Assembly: GCF_028858725.1 (NCBI RefSeq)
Contig: NC_084766.1
Coordinates: 24,096,501 to 24,160,500, forward strand
DNA: 64,000 nt
Direction: 5' to 3'
Origin: Colius striatus
Taxonomy: Eukaryota > Chordata > Aves > Coliiformes > Coliidae
The notes beneath the pieces were generated by a model. The model saw only the letters and a list, made by a program, of their open reading frames with translations, searched no databases and was not told where the DNA came from. The position numbers were made by a program, and so were the translations under genes. Numbering within the stretch: the stretch's first letter is position 1; each line of letters begins with the position of its first letter. Positions 23,001 to 38,522 of this stretch are shown here, piece after piece.

Positions 23001-24577
23001 CCATATTTCTCTAGTTGCAGAATGCCTGGGTGGACTTCAAGAACAAGATATTTTCCCGGAGCGAGCCCGGGAGCTCCCTGGAGTGAGTATGGGGTGGCCA
23101 GGGAAAGGCTCTGGGGCAGGTGGGGACCTTCCCCTGCCAGGACCCCAGTGCCACTGTCCCTATGGCACTGGGGACACAGGGGCCAAACGGCACCATCTGT
23201 ATCTCCCGGCTCAGGCTGCTGCAGGCAGTGGCCAATGTGAAGCGGCAGCTCTGCTTCATGTACCGCCAGCTCTTCCTGACCTCCGCCGGCCACGGCCTGT
23301 CCCAGGGCCTGCGGGACCGTGCCCAGAAACTGATGAGGTGAGTGGATGGGGCATCCCCAGGCTCTGCCCCACACCCAGCTGTGCTGGGGCCTGAGGTGAT
23401 CACGGCCTCTCACCACGCCACTTCTCGACAGGGAGAAGCTGCTGGACTGGAGGGACTTTCTGCTGGTGAAGAGCAGGCGCAATATCACCATGGTGTCATA
23501 CCCAGCCCGGCGAGGAGGGGTCCCTGGGCGGGGGCAGAGGTGGGAGTGGGGCTTCTCAGCACCGGGCCCAAGGGGAGGAGTGTGGTGGGCGAAGGTGGTT
23601 TCCCCAAGGCTCAGGGGCAGTCCTGGAAGGGCACTGAAGTTGTTGGACACCCTTAACCCACCTCACATACCTGGAAGACTTTCCTGGCCTGGTGCATTTC
23701 ATCTATGTGGACCGCACAGCCGGGCAGATGATGGCACCGTCACTCAGCGTGGCAGAGAAGTCCAGCTCCGAGCTGGGCAAGGGTCCTCTGGCCACCTTCA
23801 TCAAGAGGAAGGTACTGCTCATGGAGGGAAGGACAAGCAGAGGGTTTTCTGCTCAAGCTTCATGTGCCCTTTGTCCCCCAGATGTGGTCCCTGATCACAT
23901 TAGCCCGGCGATACCTGCAGAAGGGCTACACAACGCTCGTGCTCCAGGATGGCGACTACTGCTGCTCCTACTTCCTCTGGTTTGAGAATGAGCTGGTACG
24001 TGGGGCCAGGAAGGGACTGTGAGCTCCCCAGCACCTTCTGGGGGCAGGGAGCAGGACTGTGGGCACAGTCAGCTCTGGCTCCTCAGTGGTCCCTTCCCTG
24101 CTCCTGTCGTCTCTCAGGGCTACAAGCTGGAGGTGATGGAGGTGCCGGTTCTCTCGGATGACTCCGCTCCCATTGGGATGCTGGCAGGAGACTACTACAG
24201 GTGAGCAGGCCCCAGCCCTGCAGTTTGGCACCAAGGCTCAGGGCTGTGCAGGCCTGGGAGTCCCCATCAGCAATGCTGCCGCTGCAAGCTAGTACCAGTG
24301 ACGTGGTCCTTCTGGTGGACCAGCACTGTGCCCTTGCCAGGGACTTCCCAGGGGTTTAGAAAGGGGGTGCCAGTCTGCACTGTGCCTGTGAAGTCTCCAT
24401 CTTGTCCTCCCCAGGAAGCTGCTGCGTTACTACAGCAAGAACCACCAGGCAGAGGTGGTGAAGTGCTATGAGCTGCTGACTGTGCACCTGGGCATCATCC
24501 CCTCCGAGCTCGTGGTGCAGCAAGCCTGTGACTTGGCCCGGCGCCTCTGGGAGCCCTCCCGCATCCCCCTGCTCTGA
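20037..24577 (+). CDS. HPS1: HPS1, BLOC-3 complex subunit 1
   Basis: With HPS4 this protein forms BLOC-3, the cytosolic exchange factor for RAB32/RAB38 used to make melanosomes, platelet dense granules and other lysosome-related organelles. Coding exons: 20037-20135, 20217-20354, 20427-20569, 20802-20910, 21110-21270, 21349-21451, 21552-21656, 21740-21809, 21919-21986, 22525-22692, 22767-22943, 23021-23082, 23215-23337, 23432-23497, 23667-23811, 23882-23995, 24118-24200 and 24415-24577. The total is 2097 nt, or 698 aa (human about 700). The N-terminus [17 protein letters not shown], the segment [13 protein letters not shown] and the C-terminal blocks [15 protein letters not shown] and [13 protein letters not shown] identify it; longin-like folds are known for the family. 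Exons 7-9 encode an acidic, low-conservation linker. The intron 23498-23666 has AT-AC ends; all others are GT-AG. The start codon is the first ATG that opens the conserved N-terminus. Confidence 0.96.
23498..23666 (+). other. HPS1: AT-AC (U12-type) intron of HPS1
   Basis: The coding frame ...NITMVS|YLEDFPG... is restored only if the 169 bp from 'ATACCC' to 'CCTCAC' are removed. An ATAC repeat at both ends leaves the junction ambiguous by a few bases, but AT-AC is the only pairing known for a spliceosome. CCTTAAC (23651-23657) puts the branch adenosine 10-11 nt before the 3' end, the spacing and motif expected of U12 introns. The donor ATACCCAG matches the U12 donor consensus ATATCCTT only partly (A, T, A, C, C). 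Confidence 0.8.
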
Positions 24578-24605
24578 GCTGCCTCCAGCCACCTCAGGGG
24601 CCAGG

Positions 24606-24611
24606 ATTAAA
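24606..24611 (+). terminator. HPS1: Polyadenylation signal, HPS1
   Basis: ATTAAA 29 bp after the HPS1 stop codon, followed by a TG-rich tract (gtgggcatgtgggtgc). It implies a very short 3' UTR. Confidence 0.65.
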
Positions 24612-25796
24612 GTGGGCATGTGGGTGCTTCCAGTGCTGGGCTGCTCTCTCGGTGTCTGTGTGCTGTCGGCCGTGGCCGCAGGCAGCCGTGGGCAGTCTTC
24701 CCGTCCTCCAGCCCAGCTGCCTGCTTCCCTGCTCCCCCCCCGGCTTTGCTGGCACCCAGCAGCCTCTGGAGACAGGCAGAAAGTGAGGCTGTGAGAGCTT
24801 GTTGGCAAATCACTGTCTTGCTGAAAAGTGCATTTCCAAAGCAGGATTTATAACGTTGGCTTGGCATCGCCGCCAGGCCTTGGCCAGGGAACAAAGTGGT
24901 GTAGCCAAACTGGCCTGGAGAAGTGGCCCAGAATCCATCCCCCTTCCCCTTAAATGTGGGATGTGGGGCCCTCAGGAGCATGGAAGGCTCTGGGAGGTAC
25001 AGCCTGTCCTGCACCCCGTTCCCCCCGCTTCTGGCCTCTGGGCACCTGCAGGGCTGAGCTCGGCTATGAGCAGGGGCAAAGCTGAGGCAGCTCACGTGCT
25101 TCCCAGGCAGGTCTGGGCTTGGTGCACATGCAGACACCCTGGGCACAGCTGGGGATGGGGCCAACCCTGAGGGACTCTGGCAACTGCTGCCCATTGTTGC
25201 TCTGTGGTGCTCACTGAAGGGGGAGGGAGCACTGGACCATGATAGGGCCTTTGCCCCGTCCTCCGGGGCAGGAATTTGCCCTGCTGAGCAATAGTGCTGG
25301 GTTCAGGACTGAGCTCAGCCCCTTTTCCTGCCACTCTCAGGGCTGTGTTTGGGGTTTGCCTTCAAAAGGGGGACCTTGGCCCACAGTGCTCTTTGGCCAG
25401 TCACCTCAGCCACAAATTCTGGATCACAACAGGGGCTGGGATGCTCTCAGGCCCTCCCCTGTATGCCCATTGTCTTCCTGGGGTACAGGCTGAGAAGTAC
25501 CTGGCATCCCACTGAGCACCAGGCAGGATCCAAGCCTGGTGCCTTCTCAGCATTTAGGCTGATTTCTATGGACACCCTGCAAGCTCCCAGCAAGGCTCTG
25601 CCAGGGCCAGCACTATCAGGGCAGTGCTCAATGTGTGTCCTTGTGCTGTCCAGCCTCTCCATGAGCTGTGGGACACAGCGTCTGTCGCTGTGCCACGGCG
25701 TCCCCTGCCCTGGCTCCCCCCCCCGCCCGTGCCTGGAAGCCTTGGGAAAAGTTCTGCCGTGAAAGCAAAGTCCAGGCTGCCAGGCACAGAGCAGCC
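24612..25796. other. HPS1-PYROXD2 intergenic spacer
   Basis: About 1.2 kb between the HPS1 poly(A) signal and the PYROXD2 start codon. It must contain the PYROXD2 promoter and 5' UTR, but no TATA box, CpG island or repeat is evident. A nine-C run lies at 25716-25724. Confidence 0.6.
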
Positions 25797-28700
25797 ATGG
25801 CCGGGCACTGCAGGGGGATGGCAGCCAGGCTCTGGGCAAGGCTCAGCATGGGCTGCCGTTCCTCCTGGCTGCAGGGCTGCCGTCTGTCCCTGAGGCTGCC
25901 TGGAGCACGACAGGCCCATGCCCAGGCTGCGGAGCGGCTGCAGCGGGAGTATGACGCGGTGGTGATCGGGGCAGGTACCACGGGGCGAGGGAGCTGGGGC
26001 TGGGCGGTGGGGAGACAGTGGGAACCCCCAGCTGCTCTCCCCACAGGGCAGGAGGGGCGAGTAGTGGCCAGGTAGGCACTACAGCAGTGCTGCTGGGCAT
26101 GTTGCAGATCTCTAGTGTGCTCCTTGTGCCAGGGGGGATGCAGGGAGCTGGCAGGGCCAGGCACACATTGCAGCCTTGCAGCGTGCAGGGCACAGCCAGG
26201 GCATCTGCCTTGAGCATATCTGTCCCCCTCCCCTGCATTGTCAGGCCAGCGCTGCCTATAGGGACAGCAGAGGATGCCCCCTGTCACTTGTATCCCCATC
26301 TCCAGCACCCTGTTATTTGGGAGGCTGTGAGAGCCCTGCACCCCAGGCATGGCAGTGTGCCCTGTGCCATGGGGCCATCCTGATTCAGGACTCTGCTTAC
26401 CTCCCTCTCTCCTTGCAGGGCACAACGGACTGGTGGCAGTAAGTAGCAGGAGTAGAGTGCTGTCTGTCCTCCACCCCCGGGGACAGCAGGGAACTGGGGA
26501 CAGTCTGCATCATTAGTCAATGGAGGGTGTTGGTGGTGGTGCCCGTGGGGCCACGGGCTCGAGCAGGGCCTCCCTGGTGACGGGGGCACCATATGCCAGA
26601 GAGTGCTTGGGGTGCTGAGGCCGTGTCCCCACGGCCATCCGGGCAGTGTGGTGCCCTGCTCCCCACAGGCTGCCTACCTGCAGCAGGCAGGGCTGCGCAC
26701 AGCCGTGCTGGAGAGACGCCACGTGCTGGGTGGTGCGGCCGTCACGGAGGAGATCGTGCCAGGTACCCCTGCACACTCCCTGCCCCCCGCCAGCCCTGGG
26801 CATGGGCGCCCCCCACCACCCCACATCTTCCAGGCTTCAAGTTCTCCCGGGCATCGTACCTGCTCAGCCTGCTGCGCCCGCAGATCTACACCGAGCTGGA
26901 GCTGCAGGTACCTGCACCCATCTCACCAGGCTGCCAGCACCTCCCAGCACGCTGTCAGGGTGAGCCTGCTGCCAGGCTGTGCCCACAGCGTGGGTCCTGC
27001 CACCCCTCTCTTGCAGCGGCATGGTCTGAGGGTGCTCCCACGGGACCCCTACTCCTTCACTCCACTGCTGGAGGACAAGAGCCCCCCACGCTCTCTCCTC
27101 TTGGGGCATGACATGGCCCAGACCCAGCGGCAGATTGCCCAGTTCTCCCAGAAGGATGCCCAGGTACCATGTGGGCATGCACCTGGCATGGCAAAGTCCT
27201 GCCCAAGGAGTGGCAGGGATGCTCCTAGGTGGGATATCCATTGCATCCACCATGGTGCAGTCCCTGTTGTCCTCGCTCTGTCTCTTTTCAGGCTTACCCT
27301 GAGTACGAGATGTTCATGGGGGTCTTGGTGTCAGCTCTCGACCCACTGCTGGATGCCCCCCCTGTAGATACTGCTGCCCTGGGGCACAGCTCCCCGCTCC
27401 AGTGGCTCAGGGCCCTGCGAACCCTGTGGCCCCTGCTGCAGGCAGGTACATCTGGGATGCCAGGGGTCCCTGATTGCAATGGGTGATGCACAGCTATGGC
27501 TTCCCAGGGCATACACTCCTCAGAAGCCCTAGCTAGGCTGGCAGGCTCTGCCAGACTGGCCCACCTCTGTCCTGCCAGCTGACCCCCAAACCCAACTAGG
27601 CAGAGCCATGGAGGTCTCATAGCACCTCTCCACTCGCAGGACTGGCACTGGGGCGGGACCTGCCCCGCTACTATGAGGTGCTCACAGCCCCCATCTCTAA
27701 GGTGAGTGCTGGCAGCAGTGGTGGGGACCCACTGGTTGCCTTGTTGCCTGCTCCAAGCCTGGTGCTCTCTTTTTCTCCTGGGCCAGATCCTGGATCAGTG
27801 GTTTGAATCGGAGCCCCTGAAGGCGACTCTGGCTACTGACGCAGTGATTGGAGCCATGGCCAGCCCCCACACCCCTGGCAGCGGGTGAGGGTCCCTTCCC
27901 CCTGCAGTTCATGGCTGCACGGTCCCCCGGTGCCATCCTCTGTGCCGGCAGCTCCTCGGCTCTGTGGCACCTCGGTACCTTGTGCCCTGCCCCTCTGCCT
28001 CTTCCTCTCACTGCCTGCTCAGCCTTGCCGTGGTGGCTCAGGGGTTGGGGCTGGGCAAAGAGGAAGCCTCCCATCCCTGCCATATGACTCTTCCAAGTGG
28101 TCCCCACCTACCTCTTTGCTGTTTGAACACCTCTGTCCCCAGGTCAGGGCAATTCCTGACTGGTGGATGCTTCCTATAACTGAGATAGCATCCTATGAGC
28201 TGCTGTGGCCCCATCTATGGGGCCTGGTGCACCGTCCTCACTATGCCCGTGCAGGGGACAGACCCATCTTCTTGGCTGGCAGGTGATGAGAGGTCCTGCC
28301 ATCACAGGTATGTGCTGCTTCACCATGTGATGGGCCAGCTGGAGGGTCGGCGGGGGGCCTGGGGCTACGTGGCTGGTGGGATGGGGGCCCTGTCCCAAGC
28401 CATTGCCAGCGCAGCAGCTGCCCGGGGAGCCCACATCTTTGCTGAGAAGGTACAGGGTGTCTGGGTGCAGTGAGCTGCCTGTGCAGCCTGCAGGCAGCCA
28501 GGATGCTCTTGGTGAAGTCCTGTGCCCTGCTCCTGCCCAGGCCGTGTGCCACGTGCTGCTGGGCAGGGATGGGCGGGCGCAGGGCGTCGCACTGCAGGAC
28601 GGGACGGAGGTGAGGAGCAAACTGGTGCTGTCCAATGCCTCCCCCCAAATCACCTTCCTGGAGCTCTTGCCCCAGGTAAGGAGCACAGGGGGCTGGTGGG

Positions 28701-30096
28701 GGCCTTGGCATGGGGGTGTCTGTCCCCCAGCTGCACTGCTGCCTCACTCCATGCCCACATCTCCCACCCCAGGAGCAGCTGCCGAAGGATTTTGTCCAGC
28801 AGATCCGGCAGGTTGACACCCGCTCCCCTGTCACCAAGATCAATGGTAGGTACTGAGGGGGCCACCTCTGCCTCTGTCCCCATGGGACATGGGACACTGT
28901 ATCAGGCTCAGCATGAGGCTGCAGCTTGCTTCCCCTTCCCATGCCCAGTGGCAGTGGATCGGCTGCCCAGCTTCCTGGCTGCCCCCAACGCCCGTGACGG
29001 CCAGCCCCTGCCCCAGCACCAGTGCTCCATCCACCTCAACTGCGAGGGCACCCACCTCCTGCACCAGGCCTTCACCGAGGCTGCCCACGGGCACCCCTCA
29101 AGCAGGTACGAGCCTGCAGCAGCACACCTCAGTATCCTGGGCAAGGGGCAGGGTGTTGCTGCTGGGGGAAGAGGTTTGAGGTGACAGGCTCCCTCTCTGC
29201 CTGCCTGGTGTCCTGCTCCCTCAGGCCCATGATTGAACTCTGCATCCCCTCGGTGCTGGACCCAGGGCTGGCCCCACGGGGCTGCCACGTTGTGTCCCTC
29301 TTTACCCAGTACACCCCGTCCGTGCTGGCAGTGGGGCGGCCCTGGGATGAGCAGGCCAGGGATGCCTACGCGGACACAGGTACATAATGCATCCACAGAC
29401 CTGGGGTACAGCAGGGGCATGAGTCCCTGCCTGTGGGCAGAGCCACCTGGAGCTGCTCAGGGGGTGCCATGTCCCCACAAGCTGCCCCACCAGCCTCTCC
29501 ATCCCTCTCTAGTGTTTGACTGTATCGAAGCCTATGCGCCGGGGTTCAAGGCATCCGTGGTCGGACGGGACATCCTGACACCACCAGATCTGGAAAGGAT
29601 TTTTGGGCTGCCTGGCGGGGTGGGTACTGTGAGGACTCAGCTCTGAGCATCGGTCCAGTGCCAGCACCCGTGGGCACACAGCTCTGGGTTAGGCACAGGC
29701 AGCTCACACAGAGCTCTACTTGCAGAACATCTTCCATGGAGGGATGTCTCTGGACCAGCTGTACTTTGCCCGACCAGCACCATCCTACTCGGGCTACCAC
29801 TCCCCAATTCCTGGCTTGTACCTGTGTGGAAGCGGAGCCCATCCTGGTGAGCAGGGCTGGGAGCAGGGACCCTCCTGGGGTGCTGCAGGAGGAGGGCATG
29901 GGTGTGTGGAAGAGGTGCAAGGGCAGCACGGGGCAGAGGGTGTCTGCTCCTCTCTCTGCCCTTGTATGGGAAAGGCAGGGGGACAGCTCTGCTGGTGCCC
30001 ATCTCCCCATTCCTGTACCTTTCAGGAGGAGGAGTGATGGGAGCAGCGGGACGCAATGCTGCCCAGGTGGCCCTCAAGGACTTCGGGCGCCTGTGA
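25797..30096 (+). CDS. PYROXD2: PYROXD2, mitochondrial FAD-dependent oxidoreductase-like protein
   Basis: Flavoprotein of the phytoene-desaturase/amine-oxidase fold, reported to be mitochondrial; the substrate is unknown. Coding exons: 25797-25974, 26419-26438, 26669-26762, 26834-26907, 27017-27163, 27292-27445, 27640-27701, 27787-27884, 28308-28449, 28541-28675, 28773-28845, 28949-29105, 29225-29379, 29513-29619, 29726-29846 and 30026-30096. The total is 1788 nt, 595 aa (human about 581). The dinucleotide-binding motif GAGHNG (residues 58-63) is split across exons 1 and 2, with FERRH-like [15 protein letters not shown] downstream. The C-terminal FAD block is [21 protein letters not shown]. 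The first ~48 residues are Arg/Ala/Leu-rich and nearly free of acidic residues, which fits a mitochondrial presequence. The ATG at 25797 was chosen because it begins that presequence; in-frame ATGs just upstream and at codon 8 are alternatives. Confidence 0.95.
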
Positions 30097-30428
30097 TGGC
30101 ATCTGCTGATAGGGATGCAGGAGAGCCAAGGGGCACCGAACATGTGAGGCAGTAGTGACACAGACTTTGCTTGTGCAGTCTTGTGCCTGCAGTGAGCCCT
30201 GTTGACCCCATGCAGAGCCTGGTCCGGCCCTAACTCACTTCCTAGGCACTGCAGGGCAGCAGCATCCCCTGAGAGCTGGAAGTCATAGGCTGACAGGGTC
30301 CCTTGTGCTCTCAGCTGCTACTGTCACCATGAACACGTGGCTTCTCCCAGCTCACCGCAGCCCAGCCTTGCCCAGGTGCCCATCGTGGCTATGTCAAGCC
30401 TCTCTCAGCCCCTGCCTGTGCCTGTGCA

Positions 30429-30434
30429 AATAAA
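30429..30434 (+). terminator. PYROXD2: Polyadenylation signal, PYROXD2
   Basis: AATAAA in 'gtgcaaataaatcctgg', 333 bp after the PYROXD2 stop codon; the following sequence is T/G-rich (tctgtcttgagc). Confidence 0.75.
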
Positions 30435-32650
30435 TCCTGGCCCAGACTCTGTCTTGAGCACTCTTCCTGTGGCTTTTCAGCTCTTTGCGCAGCTCCCAAC
30501 ACAGCAGCACAGGGAGGGGAAGGCTGCACTGTGCCCTCTGCACTGTGGCTGGTGATGCACTGTGGCTGGTGATGCAGTCCTGGGGCAGCTGTCAGGGGGG
30601 ACAGACATGTCCCACAGCAGTGAATTGAGACAGCCAGTCCCTCACCCTCTCTTTTGCTCCCTGATGCAAGCTCAGGTACACGTAGGGCTATTTGGCTAGA
30701 GCCGCCCAACGCTAGAGTACCTGGATCAAGCAGGGGACAATGGAACTACTTGGAGCTTTCAACTGTCCCCTGTTCCCCCCCTCTCCCCCCCGGCTCTCGG
30801 GGGCTGTGTGTGCAGCAGCTGTGTGCCTCAGCAGCTCAGAGCCTGCAGGAGCCAGGACTGGCAGCTGCTCCCCCGTGCCTCCCTCCCCGCCCCGGTTCAT
30901 TGCTGCCGGGAGCTGCCTCAGGGGTTCTGGTCCTGTCCCCTCTGCCCCGGGCCGATGCTCCGCGCAGCCCAGCAGCTCCCGCCGCCCCCCTCCCCTCGGC
31001 CCCAGCCAGCGGCCGGCCCGGGGTGTGCCGCTCTCCCCCGCTGCTGCCGGAGCCGCTCGCTGCAGATTACAGAGCTCACATCCTCTCCCTGCCCTCTTCC
31101 TCCCTGGGACAATGCTGCCGATTCAGCCACCCGCCTCGCCTCTCGCCGGGCGCTAAATAGGGTGCTGCCAGGCTGAGCTGTTGCACCTGAGCTGGCTGAA
31201 TCAATATTGACCGGCCAGGAATAGTCCCGCAGCCCTCTGAGAATAGCCCCGCACGCCTGCCCGCAGCTTCCCGCGCACGGGGCTGCCCTCCTGCCACCAC
31301 GCTATTTTTAGCGGCCGCAGTTGCTGGCTGCCCCGCGGCCGGGTGCTGGCAGCCAGCTACCCCCGAGGGGTGTCTGACAGCCGGGGGGGGACATTGCCGA
31401 CCTGCAACGGCCACGCTGAGCAGCAGGACGCTGTGCCCTCGCTGCTGCGGGGGGAGGGAAGCACATCCCAGGTGTCGGCGAGCCCACCGAGCCCCCGCTG
31501 CCTCTCCTTGCTGCCCCCAGCAGCAGAGGCAGAGCTGGGAGAGGGCACCCGGCACCCGCCTGCCCTGCACCCCTGCCGGCAACTGCCTTGGGGGAGGCCC
31601 GGGAGGAGCTCATGGCCTCGCACTTGAGTAACTGAGCTCCAAAATGTCAAAACACAAATGAGTCACGACCTCTGCTGCTGGCCTGAGCTCTACCCTTCCC
31701 TGGGCTTTTTGGAGCTGCCCAGGGACACCCGCCCCCCTCCCCAGGAGAGGCTCCAGAGTGTGCTCCAAGCCTGGCTGGGGCATCAGGCTGGGATGAGGGT
31801 GCCTTGCTAAGGGGTTCCGGGGCCGTGCACGACTGCATGCCCAGGGATGCTGGAGTCTCCCGTGGGACGTGGCGATGAGCTCACGGGCTATTCCCGGCCG
31901 TGTTGATCCTGGCTGCTCCCGGCAGGAACCAGCTGCTTTGACTCCAAACAAACAGCCCGGTAGCCACCGGCACATTCCTGGCCGGTCCCTGGCCACGGCG
32001 AGGGGACAAGGCTTCCTGTTTATCCCAGTCTCACAGCGTGGCACAGCGTGGCGGGCGGGCAGTGGAGTGCCCCGGGGACTGGCAGCACCCAAGCCGGCAG
32101 TTGCTCCTAGGGCAGGTCGGGAGGGGGAGCATCCCCCATCTCCACATCCCGTGGGGACCTCCGCTGCCTGCCTGGCTCAGGGGTGGCCCAGGTGATGCCC
32201 CAAGCTCCAGCGGGACCCTGCTCTGGGCTCCTGGTGCCACCCCACAGTGTCCCTTGGTTTCTGTGCCCTCCCAAGTCCTGACTCTGTTGCAGCAGCCCCA
32301 GCACTCCATGCCTACACACCCACCTGAGCTGCTGTGTGAGGTGGGAAGGGGCAAGGGGTGTCCTTTTGAAGTGTTCCTAGTGAGGCAGTTTCTCACCCAT
32401 GCTCTACGTGGCTGGGCGCCAGCGCGATGCTGTGGTGCTGCTGGGGGATAGGGAATCCCTGACCGGGGGTACTAGGTTAATTCTTGAGGGGTGTCCAGGC
32501 TCATGGCAGGTAGGGTGGCACTCAGACACCCAGTCTGGGCTAGAGGGGCAGGGGCTGGGGCAGGTTCGCGCCGGGGCGGCGGGGGCAGGGTGCAGGGCTG
32601 GGCTGCAGGCACGGTGCGGGGGGGCCGGGGCCGGGGCGGGCAGCGTGGAT
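30435..32650. other. PYROXD2-LOXL4 intergenic region with regulatory-looking motifs
   Basis: GC-rich spacer of 2.2 kb. It starts with a 17-bp unit repeated twice (30539-30572). About 30950-31340 is CpG-rich and carries a CArG-like element (31152-31161), the palindrome caatattg (31202-31209) and an exact MEF2 consensus CTATTTTTAG (31302-31311). A consensus AP-1 site TGAGTCA lies at 31659-31665. No exon can be supported here. Confidence 0.55.
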
Positions 32651-32679
32651 CCCCACCCGGGGCGGCCCCCCCGCCGCAC

Positions 32680-32687
32680 CATAAAAG
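32680..32687 (+). promoter_or_regulatory. LOXL4: TATA box of the LOXL4 promoter
   Basis: CATAAAAG in a GC-rich setting, preceded by GC boxes (ggggccggggccggggcggg at about 32620). A start site would be expected near 32710. A non-coding first exon of about 80 bp ending at the donor 32791/gtgagc would splice to the acceptor at 33283, which precedes the coding ATG by 22 bp. Start site and exon 1 are inferred. Confidence 0.65.
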
Positions 32688-33305
32688 CAGCGGCAAGGCG
32701 GTGCTCGGCAGCAGGAGAGCTGCTGGAGGCCGGCGTGAGCCGGCGCCTGCCCCACGCTGCTGCCTGTCCCGCACCGCCAGCCCCTGGCAGGGTGAGCACC
32801 GGCCGCGGGGGCGGGTCTGGGCATCTGGAGAGGGGTGGCAGCAACCTCTCTAATGCTCTGAGCGGGGATTCGGGCGGAGAGGTGATGGGGGACTGGAGCT
32901 GTGTGCAGGATGGGGTAGGGACCCTTGTGTCAGGCACAGGGTTCAGGTGGGGGGCTAAAGGGGGCTCTGCGACTCGCGACCTGAAGCATGGGGCAGGCAG
33001 GGCTGTGAGTACCTGGAGAGGTTGTACTGGGACTGGGTGACCTCTGCAGGGGCAGGCTGGGTGTGGAGCTGGATCTGAGTCCCCGGGGCGGGGGGTGCTG
33101 CAAGCTGTACATGGCAGGGACCGACCCCTGCATCCTCTACAGCACAGGGACGGGGGTGTCGGTGGCGTGCAAGAGGGCACAATGTCCCTCCACCATCACC
33201 CAGTTTCTGGGGCGTAAGGGGGCCACCACAGCACGCCCCACTCTGCCCTGGTCCCCAAGGGCTCTGTGCTGGGCTGTCTCCAGGCATCTCGCTCCCCAAA
33301 CCGCG

Positions 33306-38121
<4,816 letters not shown>

Positions 38122-38474
38122 CCCCCCTGGCACCGGCATGCTCCCAGCAGCACTGCCTGACAGCCCGCCTCCAGCACCCCGGCCCCTGTGCCCCAGCAGC
38201 ATCTGACTGAGCTCAGGAACTCAAAGACTTCTATATTTATTGCCGCTGCTGCAGATAATGGCGATGAGGACCAGCGCCAGCAGGAAGTGCCCGGTGCCCC
38301 CCAGCCCCACGGGGCCAGCAGGACCTGCGAGAGGGGCCCAGGTACCACAGCAACCCCCACCTCTGTGGCCCTGGTGCCCCCCAGGATGACTACCTCAGCC
38401 TGCTCCCCAGTACCCCCACCCCAGCAGGCTCAGGACAGGCCCCAGCCTCTGCCATCTGTGCAGCAGATGTCCTC

Positions 38475-38480
38475 AATAAA
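38475..38480 (+). terminator. LOXL4: Polyadenylation signal, LOXL4
   Basis: AATAAA in 'cctcaataaaggtgctg', about 350 bp after the LOXL4 stop. A near-perfect 21-bp tandem duplication (ggtgctgtgYgatgggaga, 38481-38522) directly follows and supplies a duplicated GT-rich downstream element. Confidence 0.8.
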
Positions 38481-38522
38481 GGTGCTGTGCGATGGGAGAT
38501 GGGTGCTGTGTGATGGGAGAGG

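Noticed and set aside
23490-23677. Canonical GT-AG alternative for the HPS1 intron (ATG|gtgtca ... gaag|actttc)
   Set aside because: It would put the downstream HPS1 exon out of frame and delete the conserved VSYLE residues.
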